This document shows, piece by piece, positions 1 through 11,935 of a DNA stretch of 64,000 bases. The notes below the pieces were generated by a model that worked only from the letters and a program-made list of their open reading frames with translations, did no database searches and had not been told where the DNA came from. Location of the stretch: positions 1,922,001-1,986,000 of the forward strand of contig NC_089432.1 in the NCBI RefSeq assembly GCF_026210795.1, given 5' to 3'. The position numbers were made by a program, and so were the translations under genes. Within the stretch, counting starts at the first letter, position 1. Every line of letters starts with the position of its first letter. The DNA comes from Rhizophagus irregularis. Its lineage: Eukaryota; Glomeromycota; Glomeromycetes; Glomerales; Glomeraceae.

Positions 1-14
1 GGTATCAATTTTAA

Positions 15-2133
15 ATCGGGCAATACTTTCTGAGGCAACTGTACAAGAAAGATTTTTCAATGAATCCCTATAAAAAATAAATGTCCAGAAAATATCTACG
101 AAAATATCCGGAAAGTGTCCAGAATAAATCTGGCATGTCCAGAAATTGTCCAGAAAATGTCTATTTTTTGCTACAAATTTGATACCTAAAATTTTGATAT
201 ATCCGGACTTTGTCCAGAATATATCCAGAATTTGTCCAGTATAAAATTTTGGACAAATTCCGGACATAGTAAAAATTCAGATAATTTGAGCTGGACAAAT
301 TCTGGACGCTACTTCCAAAAAAGGATAAATTAATTTTGTAAAAAAATGCAAAAAGCACAAGACTGACATTCATAACCTTCTTTGTCATACTAATTAAATT
401 TGCTGAGCAGGCAAAAATACTATATATATATCTATGATATAAAACTTTAAGTTAAAAGCAATTATAATGATGGTCACCTGTTGATCATCTTTTTGTGCCA
501 AATTTTATGAAAAAATATTTCAGGTCAATTTCCGGACAGATTCTGGACAAAATGAGTGTCCAGAAACGATTGTGTTTTTGGAACAATTTCCGGACATGGT
601 ACCTGGTATTTTCTTGACATTTTCTGGACAATTATTTAGACAAATTTTCTGGACAATTTCTGGACAATTTCTGGACACTTATTTTTTATAGGGAATAGTC
701 ATTCTTTTTTGGACATTGTAGCAGATGAAGCAATATTTCATAGATTAATTAAATGCAAAGAAAAATGGCCACATATAAGACCGCTTCTAGGTCAGTGGCA
801 TACCTCCAAAGACTTTTGTTCAGTATTAATAGTTCTATTCTTTAGTTATGGATTATTAAGTTTAGCATCATGCCTAGGTGTTCGTTTTTTAGATAAATTT
901 GAGTCTGCAGTTGACTTTAAATCAACAGCACGAGTATTAAACCTTATATGGGTGGCGGTAGGAATAGCAATAAACATATATATTACTGAAAAAGGAATAT
1001 TATTTTCTGAAATAATGAATAGTGATAACATTTGTCTCAAGGTATATATCAAAAAATATGGAAATTTTTAGATAATTTTTAATTTTAATTTTACTTACTA
1101 ATGTCAATCTTTAGATATGGAATTTGTATTATCAATGGGCCGGAATCTGGAAGGCATATTGGATGGGGATTCAGGTTGGAAATTTTGATTTACAACGAGA
1201 TTCTTTATCTGCGGCTGGATCTCTTTATGCAAGTGCTGCAAAATCGAATTACACAACGGCAATCGCACATTTTCTTGCTACAATTGCAGCTCATCCACAA
1301 CTAGAAGAAAAATTACGTTATTGTGGTGCTTTTAAGATTCCATATGATGCTGACAGTGATTCTGAAAATGTGCGTCATGTTTGCTTTGGATTCGATGAAG
1401 CTCTAGAGACATTTGGTGTAAGATTTATTAAAGGAAATATTAGTGGTAATGTTATTGATGAGAAGAACGTTAAAATTCAAATAAAAGCATTGCAAAGTGA
1501 AAGGGAAAGAATAGATCTTTTAATGAGTGAATATCTTGATGATAATTCAATTTCATACAGTGAGAAGGCAATTGAATCATGACAAGAATCCTTGTGGGAA
1601 CTTGTTAATGACCTAATAGTAATATTTGGAATGGATGATCCATTATCTCACCAACTATTTCAAAATTACCCACCCACAGAAATACATCAGGAGGGACTTG
1701 ATCGTCTTATTTTGTGTTATTCTAATGGATTGGAAAGAATCAAAGGAATATACCAGCAGAAAGTCTTAAAAATAGAAAGTAGAGTCACTAAAGGTAGAAG
1801 AGTAGCGGGGTGGTTAGAACAAAAATAAAAGATTACAATAATCAAAAAAAATTAAAAAAACAGTCTATTCCCGATCCTTCACAATCATCACAAAAAAATA
1901 CTGATGAAAATTTGAATGAACAATCTACAGACCATTTATCTGATGCTGCTAAGCCACAACCTAAACAAAAAAAGCATCGAACTACTGATGAAGAGATGAA
2001 AATACTTTCTGTATTAAAAGTATATAAAGATAAATTGCCGGATGATGCTATTGCTTCTGTTTGTAATCAATTGTCAGAAGTTTGGACTAAAAAAAAAGTG
2101 CGAGACTGGTGGAATTATCATAAGGACAAATAA
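15..2133 (+). pseudogene. Decayed copy of a Glomeromycotina-type repeated gene family with homeodomain-like C-terminus
   Basis: Coding similarity runs through 15-65, 697-1041 and 1115-2133. The 5' part is interrupted by the foldback MITE at 66-693; removing it with one AAT duplication restores one frame (..DFSMNSHSFLDIVADEAIF..). An intron of 73 nt (1042-1114, GT..AG, ACTAAT branch-like site) separates two exons in phase 0. Exon 2 carries an in-frame TGA at 1580-1582 and a one-base frameshift near 1805-1812. Visible stretches include GQWHTSKDF and YGLLSLASCLGVRFLDKF. The last ~50 residues end in KKVRDWWNYHKDK, which resembles helix 3 of a homeodomain and suggests DNA binding. From memory this family is repeated in Rhizophagus and may derive from a transposon; I do not know its function. 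The copy cannot make a full protein as it stands. Confidence 0.7.
66..693. mobile_element. Foldback MITE built from GTCCAGAA repeats, 3-bp TSD AAT
   Basis: The ends match as an inverted repeat: the left end starts CCCTATAAAAAATAAATGTC and the right end reads the complement. AAT is duplicated at 63-65 and 694-696. The left half (66-310) is full of GTCCAGAA/TCCGGA words and the right half (530-690) of their complement, so the element folds back on itself. The centre (about 345-520) is unique AT-rich sequence. There is no transposase. The ends match those of the ~170-bp MITEs at 53.2, 57.7 and 60.0 kb, so they were probably moved by the same kind of transposase. Confidence 0.85.
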
Positions 2134-2593
2134 AATGTAATAAAAAAAATATTAAAAACATTTATTTATAAGTTATATGCTTAATTTTACAAAGATCATA
2201 TTGTAATAAAATAAAAATTCCTCAATTACCACAAAAATTACTAATCTAATCACCTTTTAGCGTCTAAGCAACTCGATTGCACGTAAAAAATTACGTATAA
2301 TTGGTAATTTAAAACTGTATTTATTTTTCGTTTAGGGGTTGCATCTGGGGTTAAAGCCAAAAAAATAGGTGAAAGTCGTGTATAATAAAGTTTTTTTTTA
2401 AAGTGTCTTGTTGTAAAAAAAAGTATTGAAATATATAAATCAAAATATAAAAAATAGAAGTTCGTCGAAGTTTGGATATATTACTTGAAAAAAAAATCAC
2501 GTTATATTAGACAGGTATTTCGTGTAACTTATTTGCCGATCAATTTTTAATTAGTGGTTAACACGTGATCTGAAATGACCACCGATTGTTAAG
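2134..2593. other. Spacer without a recognisable gene
   Basis: AT-rich sequence between the decayed family gene and the P450 fragment. No P450 5' exons can be seen here, so the P450 is truncated or its upstream part was replaced. Confidence 0.6.
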
Positions 2594-3245
2594 CTTTTCC
2601 TGATAAATCAAATTTCAATCCCACATATGATGAAATTAATTCTTTGGAGTATTTAAATTGCGTAATTAAAGAAACTTTAAGAACACGTACTCCATGTATA
2701 TATTTAATTTTAATAATTTTCAAAAAATCAAAGATTTAGTTTTAAACTAAACGATTTTTTACTCTTTTTACCTCAGTACCAACTGCCAGACGAACTAATC
2801 TAAAGGATGGAGTTATCGGGAAATACTATATTCCAAAGGTAGATTTATTGATTTTATACGCATATTTATTTTGGATAATATTTAGTTTTTTTACTAACAT
2901 TTTTTATTATTATTATTATAGAATACTGAAATATTTATTGGGATTTCAGTACTTCAAAGATTAACTGAAATTTGGGGACCAACAGCTGATAATTTTGATC
3001 CAAAAAGATGGTTAGATCCTTCTTTAAGTAAAAATATAATAAATTTAAATTATTTAGTACCTTTTCTTAATGGTGCAAGAGGTTGCATAGGTAATAAAGT
3101 AGCTTTAGCCGAAGCTAAAATATTATTAGGTATGTTAATTAGGAATTTCATTTTTAAACCAATTGAAGGATTTCAAATTAAAAAAAGAGCTTTCCCTATA
3201 CCTAAACCTGATCCATATCTTGGTTTAGCTGTATCTATAAGTTGA
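2594..3245 (+). pseudogene. 5'-truncated cytochrome P450 (C-terminal heme-binding part)
   Basis: Three exons can be read: about 2594-2695, 2777-2838 and 2922-3245, with introns of 81 nt (2696-2776) and 83 nt (2839-2921, TTACTAAC branch site). The first exon holds the K-helix ExxR (ETLR), the second the PTARRTNLKDGVIG strand, and the third the heme loop FLNGARGCIGNK, matching FxxGxRxCxG with the cysteine ligand present. The frame ends normally with TGA at 3243-3245. P450s are heme monooxygenases usually anchored in the endoplasmic reticulum. Here the membrane anchor, I-helix and everything before the K-helix are missing, and no start codon or earlier exon is visible upstream, so this is a gene fragment. 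The exons themselves show no stop or frameshift, so the truncation may be recent. Confidence 0.85.
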
Positions 3246-5936
3246 ATCTTAAATTTGTTTCTGATTTTTTTTTATTTTATCATTATCTGCTTTCTATATA
3301 TATGTATAAATAAATATAAAATTTATCAACAATCATTTAAACTGCAGCAGCAAAAAACTAAGAGATCTAAACTGGTACTGATAAAGAATATTTTATCAGT
3401 TATGACCGGATATGCCATAAAAAAAAAATACTCAATTTCCTTGATACTCTTTTTGTTGTCAGTTTCTACTCCCTATAATATGCTATACGTATTACTTATC
3501 TCCTGGCTAATTAGGAATAAGTAAAATTTACTATTCCAATTAGCCAGGAGATAATTGATTTATCCCCTGCCATTTACACAATAGTAAGTGTTTTATAGTA
3601 TATCGTGAGTATAATATTTTTTTTGCTTGGTTTTTTTTTCATTTTAAAGATTTTAATAAAATAATTGAATTTTAAAAAGCATCGGAACTATTACTATTAC
3701 ACTTGAAAAATAATATTGAGATTACAAATAAATTAAAAGAAAATTTTTCTCATTTGGAAAATGCAAATCTTTCCGAATTACTCAAATTTTCAAATCAGTC
3801 CCATTATAGTATAATCAATAGTTAATTTTTACCGCAAAATTTCCTAGAAAACGGATAAATAAATACATATAAAATTTACTACCCAGCAGGTATAACTACA
3901 TTTGCATAATCGTGTAAATGGTGCCGATCAGGGATAATAAAGTTTATTTTAAATTGTGCAACATATAAAAATATATGATGGTATGATGTCAAATTGACAA
4001 TACAATGTTTTCATGATTCTAGTTATTCATTTCATAAGAAAACATCGTGACAATTAGGATTTTATTTTTATTTAAAATTACGCCTTAGTTTAAAAATTTT
4101 GTCATTTATTTTAAATAGTTCAAGTCAAAAATTATTATTTTTTAAATAAAAAAAGAGAAAATAGTGTGGCTGATGATTATTTGATATTGTGGCTTAACCA
4201 ATTTTATTTATAATTACTTAAGAGTCCTTTAGTTAAAATTAATAATTTAAGAATAAACCTACGTCAATTGACCAAATATTAGACTATATTTGTAGCTAAT
4301 GATAAATTTTTAGTAATATTGAAATTAAATTTATTAAATTTCTCCAAGAATCTAAAGAAATTATTGCTAGATGGACGATCAAAATTTGTTACTTTTTTAT
4401 ATTACTTAAAACTAAAGCAAAGTTACATATTTTAAATATGAAATAAAATACTCATAAAGCTTAAAATTATAACAGAGTTTAAATACTCTATTGTTTATAT
4501 TTCGCTATACTATTTCAAATAAAAAAAATAGATTATATAAACAAATTACAAATTTTATAAAATTTTTTAACAATTTGCTGTAAAATCCCGATTGCAATTT
4601 TGCCAAAAATATTGTAAATTCATATATAATCCGGTGTGAAGACTGCTAAATACGATGTATTACATTATTTGAAAATTGATCAATCAGGTTATATTTAATT
4701 TTTAATAATGATTTAATTTTATTTTAAAAAAATTATTTATTAAAATTACATAAAGTTTTTGTGCAAAACTTCATAATTGACTAAAAATTACGTTTAGTTT
4801 TTTTTTGATTATTTCGGCCAGTATTTTCTTAAGTGATTTGCTAATTCCGTTGTACTCATCTGACATTTTTTATGTAGTTTACAAAACCTTTAATAATACA
4901 TTTGGCTGAAAGAGTAAAGATTTCATAATGACTCCTTAAACTTTTAGTTAAATAATAATTTATATAATATCTTGTAAGTACATATTCTTTAAAGTCCAAA
5001 AATTCACCTGCTGCGACTAGTACTTTAATCTAAATTCTTTTCTGTTTATCGAACATCCTGATATTGTGTTCGTAATCCTATATCTTAATATAATATAATT
5101 AATATTTAAGTTATTGTGACACAAAGTTTCCACTCTTTATAATATGTTATATTAATACATTTAATTTTAATTTGTAGAGCATGTAGAAAAGTATTTGGCA
5201 AAATTGGAAAAATTTGACGTCATCACCAAGAAAGTCTTTCCTATTGATTTATTCATTTCAAAAAAAAATAAATTATCTTTTTGTACCCGAGTCTGATAGT
5301 CAGATAGAAACCGTCAAAGAAAAATGAAAGACAATGTAATTCTTTTATCTAAATAATCTGTTTGTGTAATAAATAGATCAGTTTAATAAAAGAAATTAGG
5401 AAACAAATTTATATAAAATATAGATTTGGTTTTCTTTATTGATTATAAAATATTGTAACCTTGATATAAATTCTTTATATTTTTTTTAAAAAAATATTGA
5501 GTATCTCTTTAAATATTTACTTCTTTTTATGAATCAATTAATAATAAATTTTATTATTTGTGAGCAGAATTGGCAACAATGATATTTTTTATACAGTACT
5601 TAAAGTAAAAAAACAAACAATGAAATACTAATTATTAATATCAATAATATTTTAAATTATTTACTTTAAATATTTGGATAAAAATATAAAACTTCCATTT
5701 GAACTATAATTATTTGAAACGTACAATATGATTTGAATATAAAAAAGATATTTAAATCTCAGCTGATACAAATTGAATTTAAAATATATAAAAAATCTCT
5801 CATATGATTTTTAATTTTAACAAATGACTGTATATCTGATATATTACTGTAATACTGTTAAATAATTCTTATTTTTATAAAATTATAACTATATAAGAAT
5901 GTTGAAATTTATTTAGTAATTATATTTGAATATACA
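3246..5936. other. AT-rich spacer; one hairpin, no gene seen
   Basis: About 2.7 kb of very AT-rich DNA without a credible coding stretch. The only clear structure is the near-perfect inverted repeat at 3497-3553. Short ORFs here have low-complexity composition and no recognisable motif. Confidence 0.6.
3497..3553. repeat. Near-perfect hairpin (TCTCCTGGCTAATT arms)
   Basis: The left arm (TTATCTCCTGGCTAATTAGG..) and right arm (..CCAATTAGCCAGGAGATAA) are complementary over about 23 nt with one base missing, around a 12-nt loop. It lies some 250 bp after the P450 stop. It could be a small foldback element or a palindrome formed by local inversion; no flanking duplication is clear. Confidence 0.7.
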
Positions 5937-5938
5937 TA

Positions 5939-6135
5939 CAGTGACACCTCTCTAAGTGCACACCCCTTGGGACCATAGTAAAAAAATAGTAGAATGTGCA
6001 CTTAGAGAGGGTGTGCATTTATAGAGAGTAAAATATTAAGAGCTCTTATAAGTTGGGATCAGGTCCACCGTGCACTTAAAGAGAATTTATATAGTGCGTG
6101 CACTTATAGAGGGTGCACTTATAGAGGTGTCACTG
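5939..6135. mobile_element. Tc1/mariner-type MITE, TA target duplication
   Basis: A 197-bp element with terminal inverted repeats CAGTGACACCTCTCTAAGTG and its complement, flanked by TA on both sides (5937-5938, 6136-6137). More copies of the AGTGCAC/TATAGAG words lie inside in both orientations. It has no coding capacity. The CAGTG start and TA duplication are what Tc1/mariner transposases leave. It sits 66 bp beyond the 3' end of the kinase-Sel1 gene. Confidence 0.88.
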
Positions 6136-6201
6136 TATTTAGATTACATAATATGTTTGAATTACACATAAAAAATTTTATCCCTCTGTAATGCAGATTT
6201 T

Positions 6202-9200
6202 TTATAACAATGACATCAAAGTGAGATTATATTGAGCCATGCTGCTCCCCAAATTTGCTGCCTTTTGAAATAATTCAAATGCTTTCTCCTTATCAATATC
6301 AGTTCCAATTCCATATTGATAACAATCTCCTAAATTATTTATTCCATTTGTATTTCCTAAATCTGCTGCCTTTTGAAATAATTTAAATGCCTTTTCTTTA
6401 TTAATATCAGTTCCAATTCCATTTTTAAAACAAAATCCTAAATTATTTATTCCATTTACATCTTCTAAATCTGCTGTCTTTTGATACAATTTAAATGCTT
6501 TCTCCTTATCAATATCAGTTCCAATTCCATATTTATAACAATCTCCTAAATTATTTATTCCATTTGTATTTCCTAAATCTGCTGCCTTTTGAAATAATTT
6601 AAATGCCTTTTCATTATTAATATCAGTTCCAATTCCATTTCTATAACAAAATCCTAAATTATTTATTCCATTTGCATCTTCTAAATCTGCTGCCTTTTGG
6701 TACAATTTAAATGCTTTCTCCTTATCAATATCAGTTCCAATTCCATATTGATAACAATATCCTAAATTAAATATTCCATATGAACTCCCTAAATTTGCTG
6801 CTTTATGATACAATTTAAATGCTTTCTCCTTATTAATATCAGTTCCAATTCCACATTGATAACAATATCCTAAACTATTCATTCCATTTACATCTTCTAA
6901 ATCTGCTGTCTTTTGATACAATTTAAATGCTTTCTCCTTATCAATATCAGTTTCAATTCCATATTGATAACAATCTCCTAAATTATTTATTCCATTTGTA
7001 TTTCCTAAATCTGCTGCCTTTTGAAATAATTTAAATGCCTTTTCTTTATTAATATCAGTTCCAATTCCATTTTTATAACAAAATCCTAAATTATTTATTC
7101 CATTTGCATCTTCTAAATCTGCTGTCTTTTGGTACAATTTAAATGCTTTTTCCTTATCAATATCAGTTCCAATTCCATGTTGATAACAATATCCTAAATT
7201 AGCTATTCCATATGAATTCCCTAAATTTGCTACTTTATGATACAATTTAAATGCTTTCTCCTTATCAATATCAGTTCCAATTCCATATTGATAACAAATT
7301 CCTAAATTATTTATTCCATTTACATCTTCTAAATCTGCTGTCTTTTGATACAATTTAAATGCTTTCTCCTTATCAATATCAGTTCCAATTCCATATTTAT
7401 AACAATCTCCTAAATTATTTATTCCATTTGTATTTCCTAAATCTGCTGCCTTTTGAAATAATTTAAATGCCTTTTCATTATTAATATCAGTTTCAATTCC
7501 ATTTTTATAACAAAGTCCTAAATTATTTATTCCAAATGCATTTTCTAAATCTTCTGCCCTTTGGTACAATTTAAATGCTTTTTCCTTATCAATATCAGTT
7601 CCAATTCCATGTTGATAACAATATCCTAAATTAGCTATTCCAAATGAATTCCCTAAATTTGCTGTTTTATGATACAATTTAAATGCTTTATTATTATCTA
7701 TATCAGTACCAATTCCATTTTGATAACAATATCCTAAATTATTTATTCCATATGAATTCCCTAAATTTGCTGCTTTTTGATACAATTTAATTGCTTTCTC
7801 CATATCAATATCAGTTCCAATTCCATTTTGATAACAATATCCTAAACAATCTATTCCAGATGAATTTCCCAAATCTGCTACTTTTTGAAATAATTCAAAT
7901 GCCTTATTATCATCTATATAAGTTCTAATTCCCTTCCTGTAATAATCTACTAAATTATTTATTTCATGTGAATTTCTTAAATCTGCTGCTTTTTGATATA
8001 ATTCAAATGCCTTATTATTATCTATATCAGTTCCAATTCCCTTCCTGTAGCAATCTACTAAATTATTTATTCCATATGAATTTCCTAAATCTGCTGCCTT
8101 TTGATATAATTCAATTGCTTTTTCATTATTAATATCAGTTCCAATTCCTTTTTCATAACAACATCCAAGATTATATTGAGCTATAATATTTCCTAAATCT
8201 GCTGCCTTTTGATATAATTCAAATGCCTTTTTATTATTAATATCAGTTCCAATTCCGTTTTTATAACAATATCCTAAATTATTTATTCCATCTGCATTTC
8301 CTAAATCTGCCAGCTTTTGATACAATTTAAATGCTTTCTCCTTATCAATATCAGTTCCAATTCCTTTTTCATAACAACATCCAAGATTATATTGAGCTAT
8401 AATATATCCTAAATCTGCTGCCTTTTGATACAATTTAAATGCTTTCTCCTTATCAATATCAGTTCCAATTCCTTTTTCATAACAACATCCAAGATTATAT
8501 TGAGCTATAATATTTCCTAAATCTGCTGCCTTTCGATATAATTCAAATGCCTTATTTTCATCAACTTCAATCTCAATTCCTAAATAATTAAAATCTCCAA
8601 GTAAAGCAATAGAATTTGAGTAATGTTGATTATTTAATAGCCAAATATATATTTCTTGTGAAGTAATATTATGATTGTTAAGATAATTATAAATGTTTTG
8701 TCTATCTACATTTATCCATATCTTATTAGAAAGTTTAACCATTTCATCAGTTCGTATCATAAAATTATTGTTTAATAACATTAAAGGTTCCATGTCTTCA
8801 GTATTCATTTTGTTAAAATCTTGAATAAATTTGGATAATTCACCATGTGATAAACTTCCAAAGGCATCCAAATTAAGTTGCTGTTTATTTGATAATTGGA
8901 TGTTTGCATGAGAATCATTTAATAAAGAATCCTTTGGTAAAATTTCATTAAAATCTTGGATAAATTTGGATAATTCATCATGTGTTAAACTTTTAAAGGC
9001 ATCCAAATTAAGTTGCTGTTTATTTGATAATTGGATGTTTGTATGAGAATCATTTAATAAAGAATCCTTTAATAAAATTTCATTAAAATCTTGAATAAAT
9101 TTGGATAATTCATCATGTGTTAAACTTTTAAAGGCATCCAAATTAAGTTGCTGTTTATTTGATACTAATTGGATGTTTGTATGAGAATCATTTGACAAAG

Positions 9201-10475
9201 AATCCATTGATGAAGAATCCTCTATAATCATAGTATTCTTACTGTTTTTTAGAATAATTTCATTTAATTTAGAGACTACATGATTGATAGTTGGACGATT
9301 ATCTGGTTCATTATTCCAACAATCTAAAAAATATACATATTAATTAGATTAAATAATAATAAAACAAATCATAAGATTATATACTAATTATATTTACCAG
9401 TATAAATATTTAAATAATCTATAGGTGTATCGGGAATGGGCGTCTCTCTAAAGCCTTGTGATATACTAAGTGCTAAACAAATATCATATGGTTTACCTTC
9501 AGTATAAAAAGGAGGTTTACCACTAGATATCTCCCATAAAAGTACTCCAATACTATAAATATCGCTTTTTTCATTTAATTTATAATCTCCATTACTAAAA
9601 CTTTTTGGGTCAATATAAGGCATTATTCCAAATAATTTTGAAGAACGGAAGTTAGATGATTCTTCAATTCTCTTTGATAGACCAAAATCAGCCAATTTAA
9701 TCATATTTTGATGAACTAATACGTTTTTGGAATGCTAATTTATATTAATAAATAACCATAAATTTATTAATTATTATTCAACAGATATGATAAACTATAA
9801 AATATGAAATTGTAAAATGAAAACAAAATTACCAGATCACGGTGAATAATTTCTTCATCATGTAAGCATAATATAGCACTGGCCAATTGAAATGCCATAT
9901 CAAATTTATTATCCCAGGTAAGATTATCAAAACATTTCTTCAAATATTCTCGAAGAGTACCACCGTCTGCATATTCCATTACTAACCAATATTTTTTTGA
10001 ATTTTCTTTACAAAAAAAAAATTATTTAATTTAGATTATACAGAAAATTATATATGATAAGAAAGCATGTTGTACGTACCTATTGTAACGCCAAAGAAAC
10101 GAATAATATTCTCATGAAAATCCACTTCACGTTGAATTTTAAGCTAAATAGAATTTTAAATTAGAAACATATGAAACATATAAATTATAACGTAAAAAAA
10201 TATTATATTATTACCTCCTTAACGATCTCTTTAATTGTGACGTCGTTGAAATCAGGGAAAGATTTTAATGCCAAATAATTACGAGAACTTTTCCAGTTCG
10301 CACGATAAACTTCCCCAAACCCTCCAAAACCAATTTTTTGTACATTTCTAAAATTATCGAATTCGTAATATTTAAAGTAATTTTTCGCAACAGCTTCTTC
10401 AATCCAATTAACCCACTCATTGTTAGAATTTTCAGTAAATCCTATAGGTATATTAGTTTCAGTGTTATTAGACAT
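6202..10475 (-). CDS. Tyrosine-kinase-like protein kinase fused to 22 Sel1 repeats
   Basis: Five exons on the minus strand: 10215-10475, 10080-10143, 9833-10005, 9398-9734 and 6202-9323, with introns of 71, 74, 98 and 74 nt. All phases agree and give 1318 residues. The kinase domain has a glycine loop IGFGGFGEV (48-56), ATP lysine K71 (LALK), HRDLHSKN (163-170) and DFG (182-184), followed by PYIDP in the activation segment, so it should be an active TKL-type kinase. A linker at about 320-460 holds three copies of a ~43-residue block (LNDSHTNIQLSNKQQLNLD..). From about residue 505 there are 22 Sel1-like repeats of 36 residues (NLGxCYxxGIGTDID..KAFKLYQKAADL), which form a helical scaffold for protein partners. 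Kinase-Sel1 fusions of this kind are greatly expanded in Rhizophagus; the substrate is unknown. The start ATG at 10475 matches the paralogue at 63387. Confidence 0.93.
6210..8590 (-). repeat. 108-bp tandem array encoding 22 Sel1 units, with higher-order structure
   Basis: Each Sel1 unit is 36 codons, so the DNA is a 108-bp tandem array. Units differ at the AADLGNTN / TADLEDVN / ANLGNSYG / ADLEDAN position. In the 3' half the order NTN, DVN, SYG, DAN occurs twice in full (units 11-14 and 15-18), then NTN, DVN, NTN, which implies amplification of a four-unit, 432-bp block. Confidence 0.85.
8800..9215 (-). repeat. Three tandem ~130-bp repeats in the kinase-Sel1 linker
   Basis: Three nearly identical copies encode SNKQQLNLDAF(K/G)SLTHDELSKF.. 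followed by IQDFN. They lie between the kinase and Sel1 parts and differ by only a few bases, so the duplication is recent. The copy nearest the Sel1 part is the most diverged (GSLSHGELS). Confidence 0.85.
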
Positions 10476-10904
10476 AATTGACTTATTAACTTTTTATTGA
10501 CGAAGTTAAATAATTAAATAATTTAAATATTTTTTTTTTTAATACAATTTAAAGTTCGCTTATTTATAAGCTACTGGTATCACAAAACGTAATTGTGCAT
10601 GAAAGTAACCTGTCGATCATTTCATAATGATACTTTTATAAACGAGAATATAATTGGTTGATTTGGTTCTTTAAGTGTAATTACATCACTAAAAGATTTG
10701 TTGGCTGACGATTAAAAGCTTAAATCAAAGTTAGTATAAGCGTATTATATAATTAGCTAAATATAGGGGATCAGTAAAAGAAAATCACTCAAAAATCAAT
10801 CTTATATTAACGTTAACGTTAATTAACGTTAAACTGTCCTTTCGTTTTATTCCATGATGACGTTAACGCGTCACCTACCCAAGGGTCATATTACACTTAT
10901 ATAG
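10476..10904 (-). promoter_or_regulatory. Upstream region of the kinase-Sel1 gene with 19-bp shared block
   Basis: Read on the minus strand, CATGCACAATTACGTTTTG (10601-10583) lies about 126 bp before the ATG at 10475. The same 19 bases occur about 90 bp before the ATG of the third kinase gene (63296-63314). A TATAAAAG-like box lies about 40 bp further upstream in the same orientation. I take this as a conserved core promoter or regulator site. Farther out, 10790-10875 holds several AACGTTAACG palindromic words of unknown meaning. Confidence 0.5.
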
Positions 10905-11142
10905 CAGTGTTGGCATTTGGCCGCGGCCAAGAATTTTTTTGGCCGATTTGGCCGGCCAAAATGGCAAAACGGCCAATGGCCAACCCCGGCCAAATTTTGG
11001 CCAAAAAACAAAATACTAATACTTTATTAAGGCTGTATTGGCATTTGGCCGCGGCCAAAGATTTTTTTGGCCAGTTTGGCCGGCCAAACTGGCCAAACGG
11101 CCAAATGGCCAACCCCGGCCAAACGGCCAAGTGCCAACACTG
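10905..11142. mobile_element. GGCC-rich hAT-like MITE, two internal tandem copies
   Basis: The ends are CAGTGTTGGCATTTGGCC and its complement (..GGCCAAGTGCCAACACTG), typical of hAT termini. ATATAG occurs directly on both sides (10899-10904, 11143-11148); hAT duplications are normally 8 bp, so the outer bases may have changed. The body is two ~120-bp tandem copies of a GGCC/TTGGCCAA-rich unit, separated by AACAAAATACTAATACTTTA. ORFs on both strands arise from this simple repeat and are not genes. Confidence 0.75.
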
Positions 11143-11148
11143 ATATAG

Positions 11149-11929
11149 GATACTTCTTTTGCTAAAAATTATGAGATAAAATTTTGGAAATCATAAGAAA
11201 AAAAGATTATATAAAAAATTAAACAAATAAATTTTTTTTCGTCAGGAATAATTAAACCAAAAAATGATCAACAAGTTGCAGTAATTGGTAGATCATTTTG
11301 TATTAAGTAATTACTAATCACCAATGAATTGATTTTCATTGATTTTTATTTTATTATACTACTAGCAGTTGCCCGTTTCTTCGCACCGGGAGTAGTAGTA
11401 TTACTATATAATATTAACAAACTAACTAAAAAAAAATTTGTTGATACTAAAAAAAAAATTTTTACACGAATTTATTAGTCAGAAACAATATCATTGACAA
11501 AAAAAAATCTCATCAACATCAAAAAATTTGTAGGACATAGTTCTAATTTGATTATAGTTTTGATCCGATCTAAACTAAAAAAGAATAATAATATTCTTTT
11601 GGGTTAAAAAAAAATTCCAAAAATTTTGATAAATTCCGATCCAATAAAAATATAATAAAAAAAGAATAAGAAAAAATTTTGGTTAAAGTTAACCGAAGGG
11701 ATAAAAAATTAATAAAAAAGATTAAAAAGGTAGTTTCAGTTTTTACGGTAAAATCCAATAGAAATGGTTAGTTGTGGTAACTAAGAGAGTGGTAATAACC
11801 GCAATTAATATACTTTTTTTTGTTAGTATTAATTTATTAGAATAAAAACAAATCCAGTTAAAATTTAATTAACCGGAAATGTATCAGTTTAAAGATTTTC
11901 TTAATTAAGATGATATGATAAATACGAAA
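11149..11929. other. AT-rich spacer
   Basis: No gene recognised. A short hairpin-like stretch near 11358-11392 (AGCAGTTGCCCG..CACCGGGAGTAGTAG) resembles a widespread fungal repeat end but cannot be assigned. Confidence 0.5.
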
Positions 11930-11935
11930 TAGATC

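Noticed and set aside
846-1052. Minus-strand ORF
   Set aside because: Shadow of the plus-strand pseudogene coding sequence.
6210-8590. Regular 108-bp repeats looking like a satellite or CRISPR-like array
   Set aside because: They are codon-phased Sel1 repeats inside an open reading frame of a spliced kinase gene.
10897-11143. Overlapping ORFs on both strands (70-78 codons)
   Set aside because: Both arise from the GGCC repeat of a MITE; no protein-like composition.
11358-11400. Possible Helitron 3' hairpin (GTTGCCCG..CACCGGGAG)
   Set aside because: No CTRR end after the hairpin and no matching 5' end could be located.
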